A stretch of DNA of 64,000 nucleotides from Taklimakanibacter deserti (GCA_003574785.1 QORU01000017.1:89024-153023), one strand, 5' to 3'; counted from the first letter of the stretch, positions 49,995 to 59,420 are shown. Notes: generated from the letters alone by a model not told the origin. Program-made: numbers and translations.

Positions 49995-50525
49995 ATGGAC
50001 GAGACCGCGCCGCCCGGACCCGATCCCCTGACCAGGCTTGCGCTGGAGAAGCTCAACGACATCGTCGTGCCGGAGCCGGTCTCCTGGCTGCCGCAGACCT
50101 GGGGCTGGCTGGCGCTGGCGCTCCTCCTTCTGGCGCTCATCGCCTGGGGACTGCTGCGACGACATCAGCGCTATGTCGCCAACCGCTATCGCCGCGAGGC
50201 GCTCGCCGACCTCGGTTCGATCGAGGCGACACTCGGTACCGCTGAAACCCGCGCAGAGGCGATCGCCGGCATCGCTGAGCTCCTCAAGCGCGTCGCGCTC
50301 AAGGGTTGGCCGCGCACTACCACGGCTTCGCTCTCCGGCAAGGCCTGGCTCGCTTTCCTCGCTGAGCATGATGGCGGCCGTCTTGTGGCGGAGCCCGCGT
50401 CGCGGTTTCTCGATGACCTCGAATACCACGCGGATGCTGCGCTCGCCGGCATAGAGGAAAACGATGCGCGGCAATTCGCCGATGCGGCGCGGCACTGGAT
50501 CGAGAGGCATCATGTATCAGCTTGA
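49995..50525 (+). CDS. DUF4381 membrane protein of the MoxR operon
   Basis: 176 residues. The N-terminal segment ends in PVSWLPQTWGW and leads into a single membrane helix (LALALLLLALIAWGLLRR), then a helical cytoplasmic domain (YRREALADLGSIEATLGT and further). This layout and its place between DUF58 and the VWA genes identify DUF4381. The gene starts 2 bp after the DUF58 stop and its 3' end overlaps the next start by 14 bp. Function unknown; probably a membrane anchor for the complex. Confidence 0.9.
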   Translation: MDETAPPGPDPLTRLALEKLNDIVVPEPVSWLPQTWGWLALALLLLALIAWGLLRRHQRYVANRYRREALADLGSIEATLGTAETRAEAIAGIAELLKRVALKGWPRTTTASLSGKAWLAFLAEHDGGRLVAEPASRFLDDLEYHADAALAGIEENDARQFADAARHWIERHHVSA

Positions 50526-51507
50526 CCAGCCCTGGCTCCTTGCCGTGCTGCCCTTGCCGGTGCTGGTCTGGTGGCTGGTGCCGGCCTATCGCAAGACGGT
50601 CGCGGCGCTGCGCATCCCGTTCTTCGACGAGGTCGCGGAAGCCGCCGGAGTGAAGCCGACGGAAGGCTCGATCGTTCCGCGCCGCAACTGGGCGCAAAGG
50701 CTGCTGGCGCCCTTGTGCTGGTTCCTCATCGTGCTGGCGCTGGCGCGGCCGCAATATGTCGAGCCGCCGGTCACCAAGACCGAGCCGCAGCGCGACCTGC
50801 TGCTGGCGCTCGACCTGTCGCAGTCCATGGACACGCGCGACTTCCGCGATCCCGCAGGGCAGATGGAGACGCGTGTGGCGGCGGTGAAGCAGGTGGTGGG
50901 CGACTTCGTCAAGCGACGGCAAGGCGACCGCATAGGCCTCATCGCTTTCGGCGATGCGCCTTATCCGCTCGTTCCCTTTACCCTCGACCATCAGACCGTC
51001 GAGACCATGATCGCCGAGGCACTGCCCGGCATGGCGGGACCGCGCACCGCGCTTGGCGATTCGATCGGCCTCGCCATCAAGATGTTCGCCGACAGCAAGG
51101 CTCCGGAGAAGGTGCTCGTCCTCCTGACCGACGGCAACGACACGGCGAGCCGCATGCCGCCCGACCGCGCCGCCGACATCGCCAAGCGCAACAACATCGT
51201 GGTCCACACGGTGGGCATCGGCGATCCGCAAGCATCGGGCGAGGACAGGCTCGACACGGAGGTACTGCAGAAGGTCGCCGGCGCGACCGGCGGTCGCTAT
51301 TTCCTGGGCGAGGACCAGGCGCAGCTCGCCGACATCTATGCGACGCTCGATGAGATCACGCCGGCCAATCAGGAGACGCTCTCCTGGCGCCCGGTGATCG
51401 AGCTCTTCCACTATCCTTTGGGCGCCGCCCTGATCCTGGCGCTCCTCTATCATGCCCTGGCCTGGCTCTTCGCGAGCCTGGGCCCGCGGGCGCGGACCGC
51501 GTCATGA
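50512..51507 (+). CDS. VWA-domain membrane protein (BatA-like)
   Basis: 331 residues. Two N-terminal helices (PWLLAVLPLPVLVWWLVPAY and LLAPLCWFLIVLALARP) frame a short loop, followed by a VWA domain with an intact metal-ion-dependent adhesion site: DLSQSMD (DxSxS) and LLTDGND. A C-terminal helix (LGAALILALLYHALAWLF) closes the protein. The ATG at 50512 overlaps the end of the DUF4381 gene, and the earlier ATG at 50464 adds only residues coded in that overlap. Together with the next gene it forms the BatA/BatB pair, which is thought to work with MoxR at the inner membrane. Confidence 0.92.
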   Translation: MYQLDQPWLLAVLPLPVLVWWLVPAYRKTVAALRIPFFDEVAEAAGVKPTEGSIVPRRNWAQRLLAPLCWFLIVLALARPQYVEPPVTKTEPQRDLLLALDLSQSMDTRDFRDPAGQMETRVAAVKQVVGDFVKRRQGDRIGLIAFGDAPYPLVPFTLDHQTVETMIAEALPGMAGPRTALGDSIGLAIKMFADSKAPEKVLVLLTDGNDTASRMPPDRAADIAKRNNIVVHTVGIGDPQASGEDRLDTEVLQKVAGATGGRYFLGEDQAQLADIYATLDEITPANQETLSWRPVIELFHYPLGAALILALLYHALAWLFASLGPRARTAS

Positions 51508-53069
51508 TCGGGGATTTCCATTTCCTCAGGCCATGGTGGCTCTTGGCGATCCTTGCCGCGGCGGCGCTCGTCTTGCTCATCACCCGCCGGGGCGATGCCC
51601 GCACCCGCTGGAAGGACCTCATCGCGCCGCATCTGCTCGACCGGTTGCTCATCGAGCGCCACGGCAGCGGGCGCTGGCAGCCCGTGCATTTCGTCGGCCT
51701 CGTCATTGCCCTCGGTGCCGTCGCCGCCGCGGGGCCGACCTGGCAGCGCCAGCAGCCGCCTTTCGTCGAGGACAAGGCGCCCCTGGCGATCGCCATCGAC
51801 TTGTCGCCGACCATGGATGCGATCGACATCACACCGTCGCGCCTCGAACGGGTGAAGCTCAAGGTGCAGGACATCCTGAAGCAGCGGCCGGGCGCGCGAA
51901 CCGCCGTCTTTGCCTATGCTGGCAGCGCCCATATGGTGCTGCCGCTCACTGACGATGCGGGCCTCGTCAACACCTATGTAGCGGCGCTCCAGACCCGCAT
52001 CATGCCGGTCGCCGGCAAGAATACCGCCAAGGCGCTGGAGGCCGCTGAGCAGGGACTTGCCCGCGAAGACGTGCCGGGTACCATCCTGTTCCTGACCGAC
52101 GGCATCGAGCCCGCCGCGATCGACGTCTTCAAGCGCCAGAGCGGCAACAACGAGATCATGGTGCTGGGCGTCGGCACGGCCGAGGGCGGGCCGGTGAAGA
52201 CCGGCGAGGGACAGTATCTGAGCGATGCCGGCGGGCGCGTGCTGGCCAAGCTCGATGTCGCGCAATTGCGCGATTTCGGCAGGGATGCCGGCATCGCCGT
52301 CGCCACCATCACGCCCGATGACAGCGATGTGCGCTGGATCGTGTCGCGCATCCGCACGCATCTCCAGGCCAAGCTCGCGCAAGGCCAGACGCGCTGGCGC
52401 GATGCCGGCTGGTGGCTCACCATTCCCCTGGCCTTGATGAGCGCCTTCTGGTTCCGGCGCGGCTGGTCGGTGCAATGGGTCTTCGCGGCGGTACTGGGCG
52501 GCGCCCTGCTGCTGCCCGGCAAGGCCCAGGCCGCGGAAACGACCTTCATCGATCTGTGGCTGACGCCCGACCAGCAGGGGAGGCTCGCTTTCGAGAAGGG
52601 CGATTATGCGAGGGCAGCCGAGCATTTCACGGATCCGATGTGGCGCGGCGTGGCGCTCTATCGCGCCGGACAGTTCGGCGCGGCGCTCGATTCCTTCGCG
52701 CAAGTGCGCACCGCCGAGAGCGCCTACAACCAGGGCAATGCGCTGGCACATCTCGACCGGCTCGACGATGCGGCGGCAAGCTTCACCGAGGCGCTGAAAC
52801 TGCGGCCGGGATGGCCCGCGGCGGAAGCCAATCTGGCGCTCGTCCGGAAGCTCATCACCGATCGCAAGAACCAGGAACAGGAGCAGGAAGAAGGGCCCAA
52901 TCTCAAGCCGGACCAGATCCAGTTCGACGAGAAGGGCAGCAAGGGCAAGGCAGGCAAGGTCGATCTCGCCCAGCAGACGGCCGATATGTGGATGCGCAAC
53001 ATCCAGATCACGCCGACCGATCTTCTGGCGCGCAAATTCGCCATCGAGGTGCAAGGGGCGAAGCCATGA
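51504..53069 (+). CDS. VWA protein with a TPR tail (BatB/BatC-like fusion)
   Basis: 521 residues, starting in a 4-bp ATGA overlap. An N-terminal helix (WWLLAILAAAALVLLI) and a second one (HFVGLVIALGAVAAAG) precede a VWA domain whose metal site reads DLSPTMD, with Thr where most family members have Ser, and LFLTDGIEP. Helices near 305-345 are followed by a domain with tetratricopeptide-like repeats (QGRLAFEKGDYARAAEHF, YNQGNALAHLDRLDDAAASF), as in BatC. The C-terminus is Gln/Glu/Lys-rich. BatB and BatC, separate proteins in some bacteria, are joined here, an arrangement known in other proteobacteria. Confidence 0.9.
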   Translation: MIGDFHFLRPWWLLAILAAAALVLLITRRGDARTRWKDLIAPHLLDRLLIERHGSGRWQPVHFVGLVIALGAVAAAGPTWQRQQPPFVEDKAPLAIAIDLSPTMDAIDITPSRLERVKLKVQDILKQRPGARTAVFAYAGSAHMVLPLTDDAGLVNTYVAALQTRIMPVAGKNTAKALEAAEQGLAREDVPGTILFLTDGIEPAAIDVFKRQSGNNEIMVLGVGTAEGGPVKTGEGQYLSDAGGRVLAKLDVAQLRDFGRDAGIAVATITPDDSDVRWIVSRIRTHLQAKLAQGQTRWRDAGWWLTIPLALMSAFWFRRGWSVQWVFAAVLGGALLLPGKAQAAETTFIDLWLTPDQQGRLAFEKGDYARAAEHFTDPMWRGVALYRAGQFGAALDSFAQVRTAESAYNQGNALAHLDRLDDAAASFTEALKLRPGWPAAEANLALVRKLITDRKNQEQEQEEGPNLKPDQIQFDEKGSKGKAGKVDLAQQTADMWMRNIQITPTDLLARKFAIEVQGAKP

Positions 53070-54373
53070 TCTTGCGCAGCCTCGCTTTCCTGCTTTTCCT
53101 GCTCACGGCCTCGGCCGGGCTCCATGCGGCCGAGCCTTTGGTGAGAGTCGAGATCCTGACGCAGCCGCCGATCGCCGCCGGCCAGCAGGTGCAGGTCCAG
53201 GTCGACGTGCTGGCGCCCAATTTCTTCCTGTCGCCGCCGAAATTCCCGCTCTTCGACCTGCCCAATGCGATCGTCACCTTGCCCGATACGGGCGCGCAGA
53301 ATCTGGTCGAGACGATCGAGGGCCAGAGCTATGCCGGCATCCGTCGGACCTATATCGTGACCCCGCAAACAGGCGGCGATTTCACTTTGCCGCCGGCGAA
53401 AATCACCTTCATCTATGCGGCGGTGCCCGGCCAGCCCGGAAGCGAAGGCTCGGTGACACTGCCGCCGCAGAAATTCAGGGTCGCGGGCGCGCCGCCAGGC
53501 ACGCCGGCGACGGCACAGCGGATCACCGTCACGCAAAAGCTCGACCGCGACCCCGAAAACCTCAAGGGAGGCGATACGCTGGTGCGCACGGTCACAGTCG
53601 AGGCCTTGGGGATGCAGGCGATGATGATCCCCGTGCCCGAGTTCACCGCGCCCGAGGGAGTGCGTCTCTATCCGCATGATCCGGTGCTGAGCGACAAGAT
53701 GGATCAGGGACAAGGGTCGATCGGCGGCACGCGCGTCGATCGCGTGACCTATGAATTCGAGAAGGCCGGAAGCTACCGGCTGCCGGCGATCGAGATATCC
53801 TGGTACGACCCCGCGACGCAGAAGAACGAAGTGGCTGAGGCGCCCGAGGTCACCGTGTCGGTCGCGGCCACGGCGGGGTTTACCCCGGCCATCAAGCCGC
53901 CCGAGATCACCGAGGAGGCGCCGAAGCGACCTGACTATCTGCGGCTCCTGCCTTGGGCGGCGGGCCTTGCCGCACTCGCTTTTCTCGCCTGGCTCGTGCC
54001 AGCCTTGTGGCGAGGGCTGCGCCAGTGGCGGCAGGCGTGCCGGCAGCGCTACGAGCAGTCCGAAGCCTATTCCTTCCGGCAATTCTCCTCGGCCTGCCGG
54101 AGCGGCGAGGGCGCTCCCGTCTATGCGGCGCTCCAGTCCTGGGCGGACCGCGCCAAGACGGCGCCGCTGCGAGAGTGGCTCAGCCGTGGCGGCGATAGCG
54201 CCGCGCTGGCGCAATATGAGCGGCTCGAAGCGAGGCTCTTCGCGGCGACAGCAGCCACCGGATCCTATGATGCAAGCGAGCTCCTCGCCGGGATCGCGCA
54301 GGCGCGCAACAAGTGGCTGGCCCGCAGGACAGAGAGGTTGCGTCCCGCCGCGCTGCCGCCGCTCAATCCTTGA
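53066..54373 (+). CDS. BatD-like exported protein
   Basis: 435 residues from an ATGA overlap with the previous gene; the longer frame to 52412 is only the overlap shadow. Signal peptide MILRSLAFLLFLLTASAGLHA, then beta-rich domains (VRVEILTQPPIAAGQQVQV; QRITVTQKLDRDPENLKGG) of the BatD/oxygen-tolerance family, a membrane helix (LLPWAAGLAALAFLAWLVPAL) and a helical cytoplasmic tail. It is the last gene of the MoxR operon. A periplasmic scaffold role is inferred from the family. No hairpin terminator is visible between its stop and the ModE-like sites. Confidence 0.88.
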   Translation: MILRSLAFLLFLLTASAGLHAAEPLVRVEILTQPPIAAGQQVQVQVDVLAPNFFLSPPKFPLFDLPNAIVTLPDTGAQNLVETIEGQSYAGIRRTYIVTPQTGGDFTLPPAKITFIYAAVPGQPGSEGSVTLPPQKFRVAGAPPGTPATAQRITVTQKLDRDPENLKGGDTLVRTVTVEALGMQAMMIPVPEFTAPEGVRLYPHDPVLSDKMDQGQGSIGGTRVDRVTYEFEKAGSYRLPAIEISWYDPATQKNEVAEAPEVTVSVAATAGFTPAIKPPEITEEAPKRPDYLRLLPWAAGLAALAFLAWLVPALWRGLRQWRQACRQRYEQSEAYSFRQFSSACRSGEGAPVYAALQSWADRAKTAPLREWLSRGGDSAALAQYERLEARLFAATAATGSYDASELLAGIAQARNKWLARRTERLRPAALPPLNP

Positions 54374-54398
54374 CCGCCATCAGGTGCCTTAGCCTCTA

Positions 54399-54422
54399 CG
54401 ATATATCCGTTGAAATATGACG
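54399..54422 (+). promoter_or_regulatory. ModE-like inverted site 1 upstream of modA
   Basis: CGATATATC-N6-AATATGACG. It has CG at both outer ends and TATA-rich arms, with the same 24-bp geometry as the site at 54444. The centres are 45 bp apart, about four helical turns. Known ModE operators upstream of molybdate transport genes are AT-rich palindromes of this general type. Confidence 0.55.
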
Positions 54423-54443
54423 CTTGCCATCCTGGTTCCGTGT

Positions 54444-54467
54444 CGTAATATCCAATAGGATATATCG
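54444..54467 (+). promoter_or_regulatory. ModE-like inverted site 2 upstream of modA
   Basis: CGTAATATC-N6-GATATATCG. The arms differ from a perfect palindrome at two positions. It ends 13 bp before the modA ATG and overlaps the region where the ribosome site GGAGA begins, so binding here would block transcription of modABC. Confidence 0.65.
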
Positions 54468-54480
54468 ATCGGAGACTCTC

Positions 54481-55248
54481 ATGTTTCGCGCTTTTATCTT
54501 GCGCCTTCTTGCGTTCGCTTGCTTTTCAATGCTCGGCTCTATTGCGGCCCGTGCGGATGAGGCCCTTGTGGCGGTTGCCGCCAACTTCGCGGGCGCCGTC
54601 GAAGCCATCGGTGCTGAATTCACCAAAGAGACCGGACACAAACTGCAGATCACCACGGGCTCGACCGGCAAGCTCTATGCGCAGATCGGCGAGGCGGCGC
54701 CCTTCACCATACTCCTCTCGGCCGATGCAAAGACGCCCGCAAAGCTCGAACAGGAAGGCAAGGCCGTGGCCGGCACCCAGTTCACCTATGCCGTGGGCAA
54801 GCTGTCATTGTGGAGTGCCGATGCCCAGAGGATCGGGCCGGACCCCAAGGCGGCCCTGAGCGCCCCGAGCACGCTTCACGTTGCGATCGCCAATCCCGAT
54901 CTTGCGCCCTACGGCGTCGCGGCGCGCGAGGCGCTGACCGCAATGGGATTGTGGGAGACGATCCAGCCCAAGATCGTGATGGGCCAGAATATCGGCCAGG
55001 CTTTCTCGCTGGTCGATACCGGAGCGGCCGAAATGGGCTTCGTCGCCACTTCGGCCCTGGACATTCCGGGGAGCAAGCCCAAGGGTTCGCGTTACGACGT
55101 GCCGCAGGAGATGTTCAAGCCGATCAAGCAGGATGCGATCCTGCTGAAGGCGGGCGAGGGCAATGAAGCCGCCAAGGCCTTCCTGGAGTATCTCAAGGGC
55201 GAAAGGGCAAGGGCTATCGCGCAGTCCTTCGGCTATGGTACCGAGTAA
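54481..55248 (+). CDS. modA: Molybdate-binding periplasmic protein
   Basis: 255 residues. Signal peptide (FILRLLAFACFSMLGSIAARA, mature start near ADEAL), then the ModA fold: VAVAANFAGAVEAIGAEFTKETGHKLQ, ITTGSTGKLYAQIGEAAPFTILLSADA and NIGQAFSLVDTGAAEMGFVATS. The Ser/Thr and backbone contacts of the oxyanion site are expected in the segments AANF, STGKL and the last motif. The ATG at 54481 has GGAGA 5 nt upstream; a longer frame from 54424 would run through the operator sites and has no signal. First gene of modABC. Confidence 0.95.
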   Translation: MFRAFILRLLAFACFSMLGSIAARADEALVAVAANFAGAVEAIGAEFTKETGHKLQITTGSTGKLYAQIGEAAPFTILLSADAKTPAKLEQEGKAVAGTQFTYAVGKLSLWSADAQRIGPDPKAALSAPSTLHVAIANPDLAPYGVAAREALTAMGLWETIQPKIVMGQNIGQAFSLVDTGAAEMGFVATSALDIPGSKPKGSRYDVPQEMFKPIKQDAILLKAGEGNEAAKAFLEYLKGERARAIAQSFGYGTE

Positions 55249-55251
55249 GGC

Positions 55252-55926
55252 ATGGACCTGCCTGATCTCGGCCCTCTTTGGCTCACCCTTCAGCTTGCTG
55301 CGATCACCACGGCAATATTGCTTGTCCTCGGCACACCCATCGCCTGGTGGCTGGCGCATACCAGAAGCCGGGTGAAGCCTCTGGTGGAGGCCCTGACCGC
55401 GCTCCCCCTGGTGCTGCCGCCGACTGTGCTGGGCTTCTATCTTCTGGTCATGCTCAGCCCGAAATCCACCATTGGCGGCTTCTGGGTGCAGATGACGGGC
55501 ACGACGCTGACCTTTTCATTCATAGGGTTGGTCGTCGCTTCCGTCTTCTATTCGATGCCCTTCACGGTCCAGCCCCTGCAGGCGGCGTTCGAGGCCGTGG
55601 GGCGAGATCCGCTGGAGGCCGCCCAGGTGCTGCGCGCCGGGCCTCTCGATCGCTTCTTCACCGTCGCCGCGCCCATGGCCGCGCGCGGCTTCCTGACGGC
55701 GGCGGTCCTGAGCTTCGCCCATACGATCGGCGAATTCGGCGTGGTGCTGATGGTGGGCGGCAATATCCCGGGCAAGACCAAGGTGATCTCCATCGCCATC
55801 TACGAGCATGTGGAGACCATCAATTATACGAGCGCCCATGTGCTGTCGGCGGGCCTCCTGGTCTTCTCCTTTCTCGTGCTGCTCTTCGTCTATACGGTCA
55901 ATCGAAGATTTCCCATCCATGTGTGA
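55252..55926 (+). CDS. modB: Molybdate ABC transporter permease
   Basis: 224 residues with five membrane helices. PLVLPPTVLGFYLLVMLSPKS and the EAA loop AFEAVGRDPLEAAQVLRAGPLDRF mark the molybdate/sulfate permease family; HTIGEFGVVLMVGGNIPGKTKV is characteristic of ModB. It begins 3 bp after the modA stop and ends 6 bp before modC, so all three are co-transcribed and probably repressed together when molybdate is plentiful. Confidence 0.95.
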   Translation: MDLPDLGPLWLTLQLAAITTAILLVLGTPIAWWLAHTRSRVKPLVEALTALPLVLPPTVLGFYLLVMLSPKSTIGGFWVQMTGTTLTFSFIGLVVASVFYSMPFTVQPLQAAFEAVGRDPLEAAQVLRAGPLDRFFTVAAPMAARGFLTAAVLSFAHTIGEFGVVLMVGGNIPGKTKVISIAIYEHVETINYTSAHVLSAGLLVFSFLVLLFVYTVNRRFPIHV

Positions 55927-55932
55927 TGCGTC

Positions 55933-57030
55933 ATGACGCTCCTGGTCGATATCCGGGTGAGCTATGGCGATTTCACCCTCGAGGTCGCGCAGGAATTCGC
56001 GCTCAGCGGTGTGACCGGGCTCTTCGGCCCATCAGGATCCGGAAAGAGCACGCTGCTCAGGGTGATCGCGGGGCTCGAGACCCGCGCCCGCGGCCGCGTG
56101 CTGATGGGCTCCGAAGTGTGGCAGGACGAGAGCAGCCGGGTGCCGGCAGAGCGGCGCGGCGTGGGCTATGTGTTCCAGGATACGCGCCTCTTTCCGCATC
56201 TGAGCGTTGCGGGGAATCTGAGCTATGCTTGGCGACGGGCGAAGGGCCTCAATGGTCCGGGCCTGGAGGAAATCATAGCGGCGCTTGACCTGGCGCCGCT
56301 GCTGTCGCGCCGCCCGTCGGCACTTTCGGGAGGTGAGAAGCAGCGTGTGGCGGTCGGCCGGGCGCTGCTCACGGCGCCCAAGATCCTCCTGATGGATGAA
56401 CCCCTCGCCGCGCTCGACGATGCGCGCAAGGCCGAGATCCTGCCTTATCTGGAGCGCCTGCGCGATCAGTCGCGGGTCCCGATCCTCTATGTCAGCCATT
56501 CGGTGGGCGAGGTCGCAAGGCTGGCGCAGAACATGGTGGTGCTGCGCGGCGGCCGGGTCTTGCGGGCAGGGTCCGCGGTTGATGTCCTGTCGGATCCCGA
56601 TGCCGTGCCCATGGTCGGTCCACGCGAGGCCGGTGCCGTAGTCGAGGCGCGCGTCGTCGCTCACCATGAGGACGGCCTGACCGAGCTCGCCGTATCGGCT
56701 GGCAGGCTCTGGCTGCCGCGGATCGAGGCTCACCCGGGCGATATACTGCGCCTGCGCATCCCGGCGCAGGAAGTGATCCTCGCGCGTGCCCGCCCGGAAG
56801 GGCTCTCGGCGTTGAACATCCTGCCGGTGACGGTGACCGAGGTGAGAATGGGCGAAGGTCCGGGTGCAATCGTCCAGCTTCAGGCGGGGTCGGATCGCCT
56901 GCTGGCGCGCCTCACGCGGCGCTCCGTCGATGCGCTCGGCCTCGAGCCCGGCGCCCAAGTCCACGCCGTCATCAAGTCGGTGGCCCTGGCCAAGAGTGAT
57001 ATCGGCACGGCGCATGTTGCTGCCTTGTAG
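55933..57030 (+). CDS. modC: Molybdate ABC transporter ATPase
   Basis: 365 residues. ATPase domain with Walker A GPSGSGKST (32-40), signature LSGGEKQRVAVGRALL (131-146), Walker B ILLMDEPLAALD (151-162) and the switch His in YVSHS. The C-terminal regulatory part (about 285-355) contains a TOBE/Mop-like domain (LNILPVTVTEVRMGEGPGAIVQLQ), which can bind oxyanion and inhibit transport. This length and domain order are normal for ModC. The next gene starts 65 bp further on and concerns peptidoglycan. Confidence 0.95.
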   Translation: MTLLVDIRVSYGDFTLEVAQEFALSGVTGLFGPSGSGKSTLLRVIAGLETRARGRVLMGSEVWQDESSRVPAERRGVGYVFQDTRLFPHLSVAGNLSYAWRRAKGLNGPGLEEIIAALDLAPLLSRRPSALSGGEKQRVAVGRALLTAPKILLMDEPLAALDDARKAEILPYLERLRDQSRVPILYVSHSVGEVARLAQNMVVLRGGRVLRAGSAVDVLSDPDAVPMVGPREAGAVVEARVVAHHEDGLTELAVSAGRLWLPRIEAHPGDILRLRIPAQEVILARARPEGLSALNILPVTVTEVRMGEGPGAIVQLQAGSDRLLARLTRRSVDALGLEPGAQVHAVIKSVALAKSDIGTAHVAAL

Positions 57031-57094
57031 GTAAGTCTCACCCAGCAACCCATCACACGCTTGCCACCACACCCACTTATGGCAGAGTGCGCGC

Positions 57095-59122
57095 ATGTCT
57101 TATCCGCCCAGCCCGTTGCTCACTGCCCGCGCCCTCGATCTCGTGCGTCAGGGTCTCATGCGCGCAGGCGCTCCGGCCGTGCTGCCTGCACGGCTGCTCG
57201 TTGTCGACCCCGAACGCCAGCTCGCCGTCTGGCTCGAGGATGGAAAGGCCGCCGGGGCTTGGCCGGTCTCCACCGCCCGTGCCGGGATTGGCGGCAAGGA
57301 AGGTTCCTTTCGCACGCCGCCGGGTTGGCACCGCGTCAGCGCGTGGATCGGCGAGGATGCGGCACCCGGCACCGTGTTCGCCTCGCGCGAGCCGACCGGC
57401 GAGACGTGGGGCGGAGAGGCGTTGGAGGACGATCTGATCCTCACGCGCATTCTTACCCTCGAGGGGCTCGAGGAGGGCGTCAATCGCGGGCCGGGCTGCG
57501 ACTCGCTTCAGCGCTACATCTATCTGCACGGCACGAATCACGAGAGCCTGCTTGGCCGGCCCGCGTCGCATGGCTGCGTGCGCTTCTCGAATGCGGATGT
57601 GTGCGAGCTATTTGGCCGACTGCGGCAAGGCGATTTCGTCTTCGTCGCTGCACCCGATGCGCCAAGCATCCCTGACCCGAAGGGCGGAGGTCGCTTCCAC
57701 TATGCAGGCGTAGGCGGCTCCGGCATGAGCGCGCTGGCCCAATTCCAGGCCATGACCGGCGGCAAGGCGAGCGGCAGCGACCGCGCCTTCGACCGCGGCG
57801 AGCGCGCCACCTTGCGCGCCCAGTTCGAACGGCTCGGCATCGAGATCCTGCCGCAGGACGGGAGCGGGCTTGGTCCTGACTGCGCCGCGCTCGTCGTCTC
57901 GACGGCCGTCGAGAATCAGGTCGCCGACGTCGTCGCGGCTCGCGCCCTAGGTATTCCCGTCATTCATCGATCCGAGATGCTCGCGCATTTCGTCGCCGCC
58001 TATCGCACGATCGCCGTGACCGGAACCAGCGGCAAATCGACGGTGACGGCGATGATCTTCGCCATCCTGAGCGGGGCCGGCCGCGACCCGTCGGTGATCA
58101 CCGGCGGCGATCTGCCGGAATTGTCGGCGCAAGGCCTGCCCGGCAATGCCTGGGCAGGTCGATCGGACCTGCTCGTGGTCGAGGCCGACGAGAGCGACGG
58201 CTCGCTTGTGCGCTATACGCCGGCCTTGGGGGTGATTCTCAATCTTCAGCGCGACCACAAGGAGATGGCGGAGGTCGCGGCGATATTCGCCACGCTGCGC
58301 GCCCGCGCGCGTGAGGCGCTGGTGGTGGGCGATGCCGAGAATCTCGACCAGCTCGCGGGCGGAGCACTTCGTTTCGGCTTCGGCCCACGCGCCCAGATCC
58401 GTGGCGAGGATGTCGAGCTTGGACCCGATTCGAGCCGCTTCCGCGTGGAGGACACGCATTTCGAGCTGTCGGTGCCCGGCACGCACAATGTTGCCAATGC
58501 GCTTGCTGCGATCGCCGCCTGTCGCGTGATCGGCGTGGCGCTGGAAGATATGGCGGGCCCGCTCGCGAATTTCTCAGGGATCGGGCGGCGCTTCCAGAGT
58601 GTCGGCAAGGCGCAGGGCGTCGAAGTGATTGATGATTTCGCCCACAATGCAGAGAAGATTACCGCCGCGATCAGAACGGCGAAGCTTCGCGCTGGACGCG
58701 TGCTCGCCATCTATCAGCCGCACGGCTACGGGCCGACGCGTTTCCTGCGCCGCGACTTCGTGGCGACCTTCTCGCGCGAGCTCGGGCCGGATGACCGCTT
58801 GTTCATGCTCGAAGTCTTCTTCGTGGGCGGCACCGCGACGCGCGATTTCTCGTCGGCCGACATCGTGGCGGAAATCTCAGCGCTCGGCGCCAATGCCGAA
58901 TTCGCACCCTCACGCGAATGGCTGGTGCGCCGGATCGCGCAGGAAGCACGGCCGGGCGATCTCGTTCTCGTGATGGGTGCCCGCGATCCCTCGCTCAGCG
59001 AGCTTGCCCGTGCGATGCTGGCGCGCATCGAAGCGCCGCAAGGGGTAGCCGCGACGACGGAGGCCGGCGCGGCACCAGCACAGCCGAGCCTTGCCGGCCT
59101 GCCCAAGCAGTTCCCGGCGTAA
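57095..59122 (+). CDS. Fusion of an L,D-transpeptidase domain and a Mur-ligase (MurC/Mpl-like)
   Basis: 675 residues joining two peptidoglycan functions. Residues about 30-185 match a YkuD-type L,D-transpeptidase: LLVVDPERQLAVWLEDG, then YIYLHGTNHESLLG and SHGCVRFSNADV, giving His145, His159 and the expected catalytic Cys161. Residues about 200-650 match a Mur ligase of the MurC/Mpl kind: GVGGSGMSALAQ (Rossmann start), GTSGKST (309-317 region, where MurC usually has GTHGKTT), EADESDGS, NLQRDHKEMAE, IDDFAHNAEKI and YQPHGYGPTRFLRRDF. No signal peptide is visible, so the transpeptidase domain would sit in the cytoplasm, which is unexpected for an enzyme that normally works on the wall. It could act as a carboxypeptidase or ligase on recycled muropeptides. 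The Mpl assignment over MurC is inferred. Confidence 0.85.
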   Translation: MSYPPSPLLTARALDLVRQGLMRAGAPAVLPARLLVVDPERQLAVWLEDGKAAGAWPVSTARAGIGGKEGSFRTPPGWHRVSAWIGEDAAPGTVFASREPTGETWGGEALEDDLILTRILTLEGLEEGVNRGPGCDSLQRYIYLHGTNHESLLGRPASHGCVRFSNADVCELFGRLRQGDFVFVAAPDAPSIPDPKGGGRFHYAGVGGSGMSALAQFQAMTGGKASGSDRAFDRGERATLRAQFERLGIEILPQDGSGLGPDCAALVVSTAVENQVADVVAARALGIPVIHRSEMLAHFVAAYRTIAVTGTSGKSTVTAMIFAILSGAGRDPSVITGGDLPELSAQGLPGNAWAGRSDLLVVEADESDGSLVRYTPALGVILNLQRDHKEMAEVAAIFATLRARAREALVVGDAENLDQLAGGALRFGFGPRAQIRGEDVELGPDSSRFRVEDTHFELSVPGTHNVANALAAIAACRVIGVALEDMAGPLANFSGIGRRFQSVGKAQGVEVIDDFAHNAEKITAAIRTAKLRAGRVLAIYQPHGYGPTRFLRRDFVATFSRELGPDDRLFMLEVFFVGGTATRDFSSADIVAEISALGANAEFAPSREWLVRRIAQEARPGDLVLVMGARDPSLSELARAMLARIEAPQGVAATTEAGAAPAQPSLAGLPKQFPA

Positions 59123-59420
59123 ATCCTCAAGCTTTTTTGAGGGTTCGTCGCTGGCCCGCGCGCCATCGGCGTTTGGCGAATCGTCCAACGATAGGACAGC
59201 GGACTCAAGGTACGCGGCTCCAGCCGGTAGAAGGTGCGCTCAGGGTCCCTTCACAGCGCGCGACGGTGACGGGCGGTTGGCCCATAGTCCAACTTGATTG
59301 TGGTCCGGATTTCGGCACGGTACACCGACTGGTAACCCACTCTGTCGGTTTTTCGTGACGTGAGTTCCAACTCTGGTACACTGGTGGGCCGGGGATAGTT
59401 GAGTAACGGGGGGACACCTT

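Noticed and set aside
52412..53065. Extended N-terminus of BatD
   Set aside because: It overlaps the VWA/TPR gene in another frame; the signal peptide starts at 53066.
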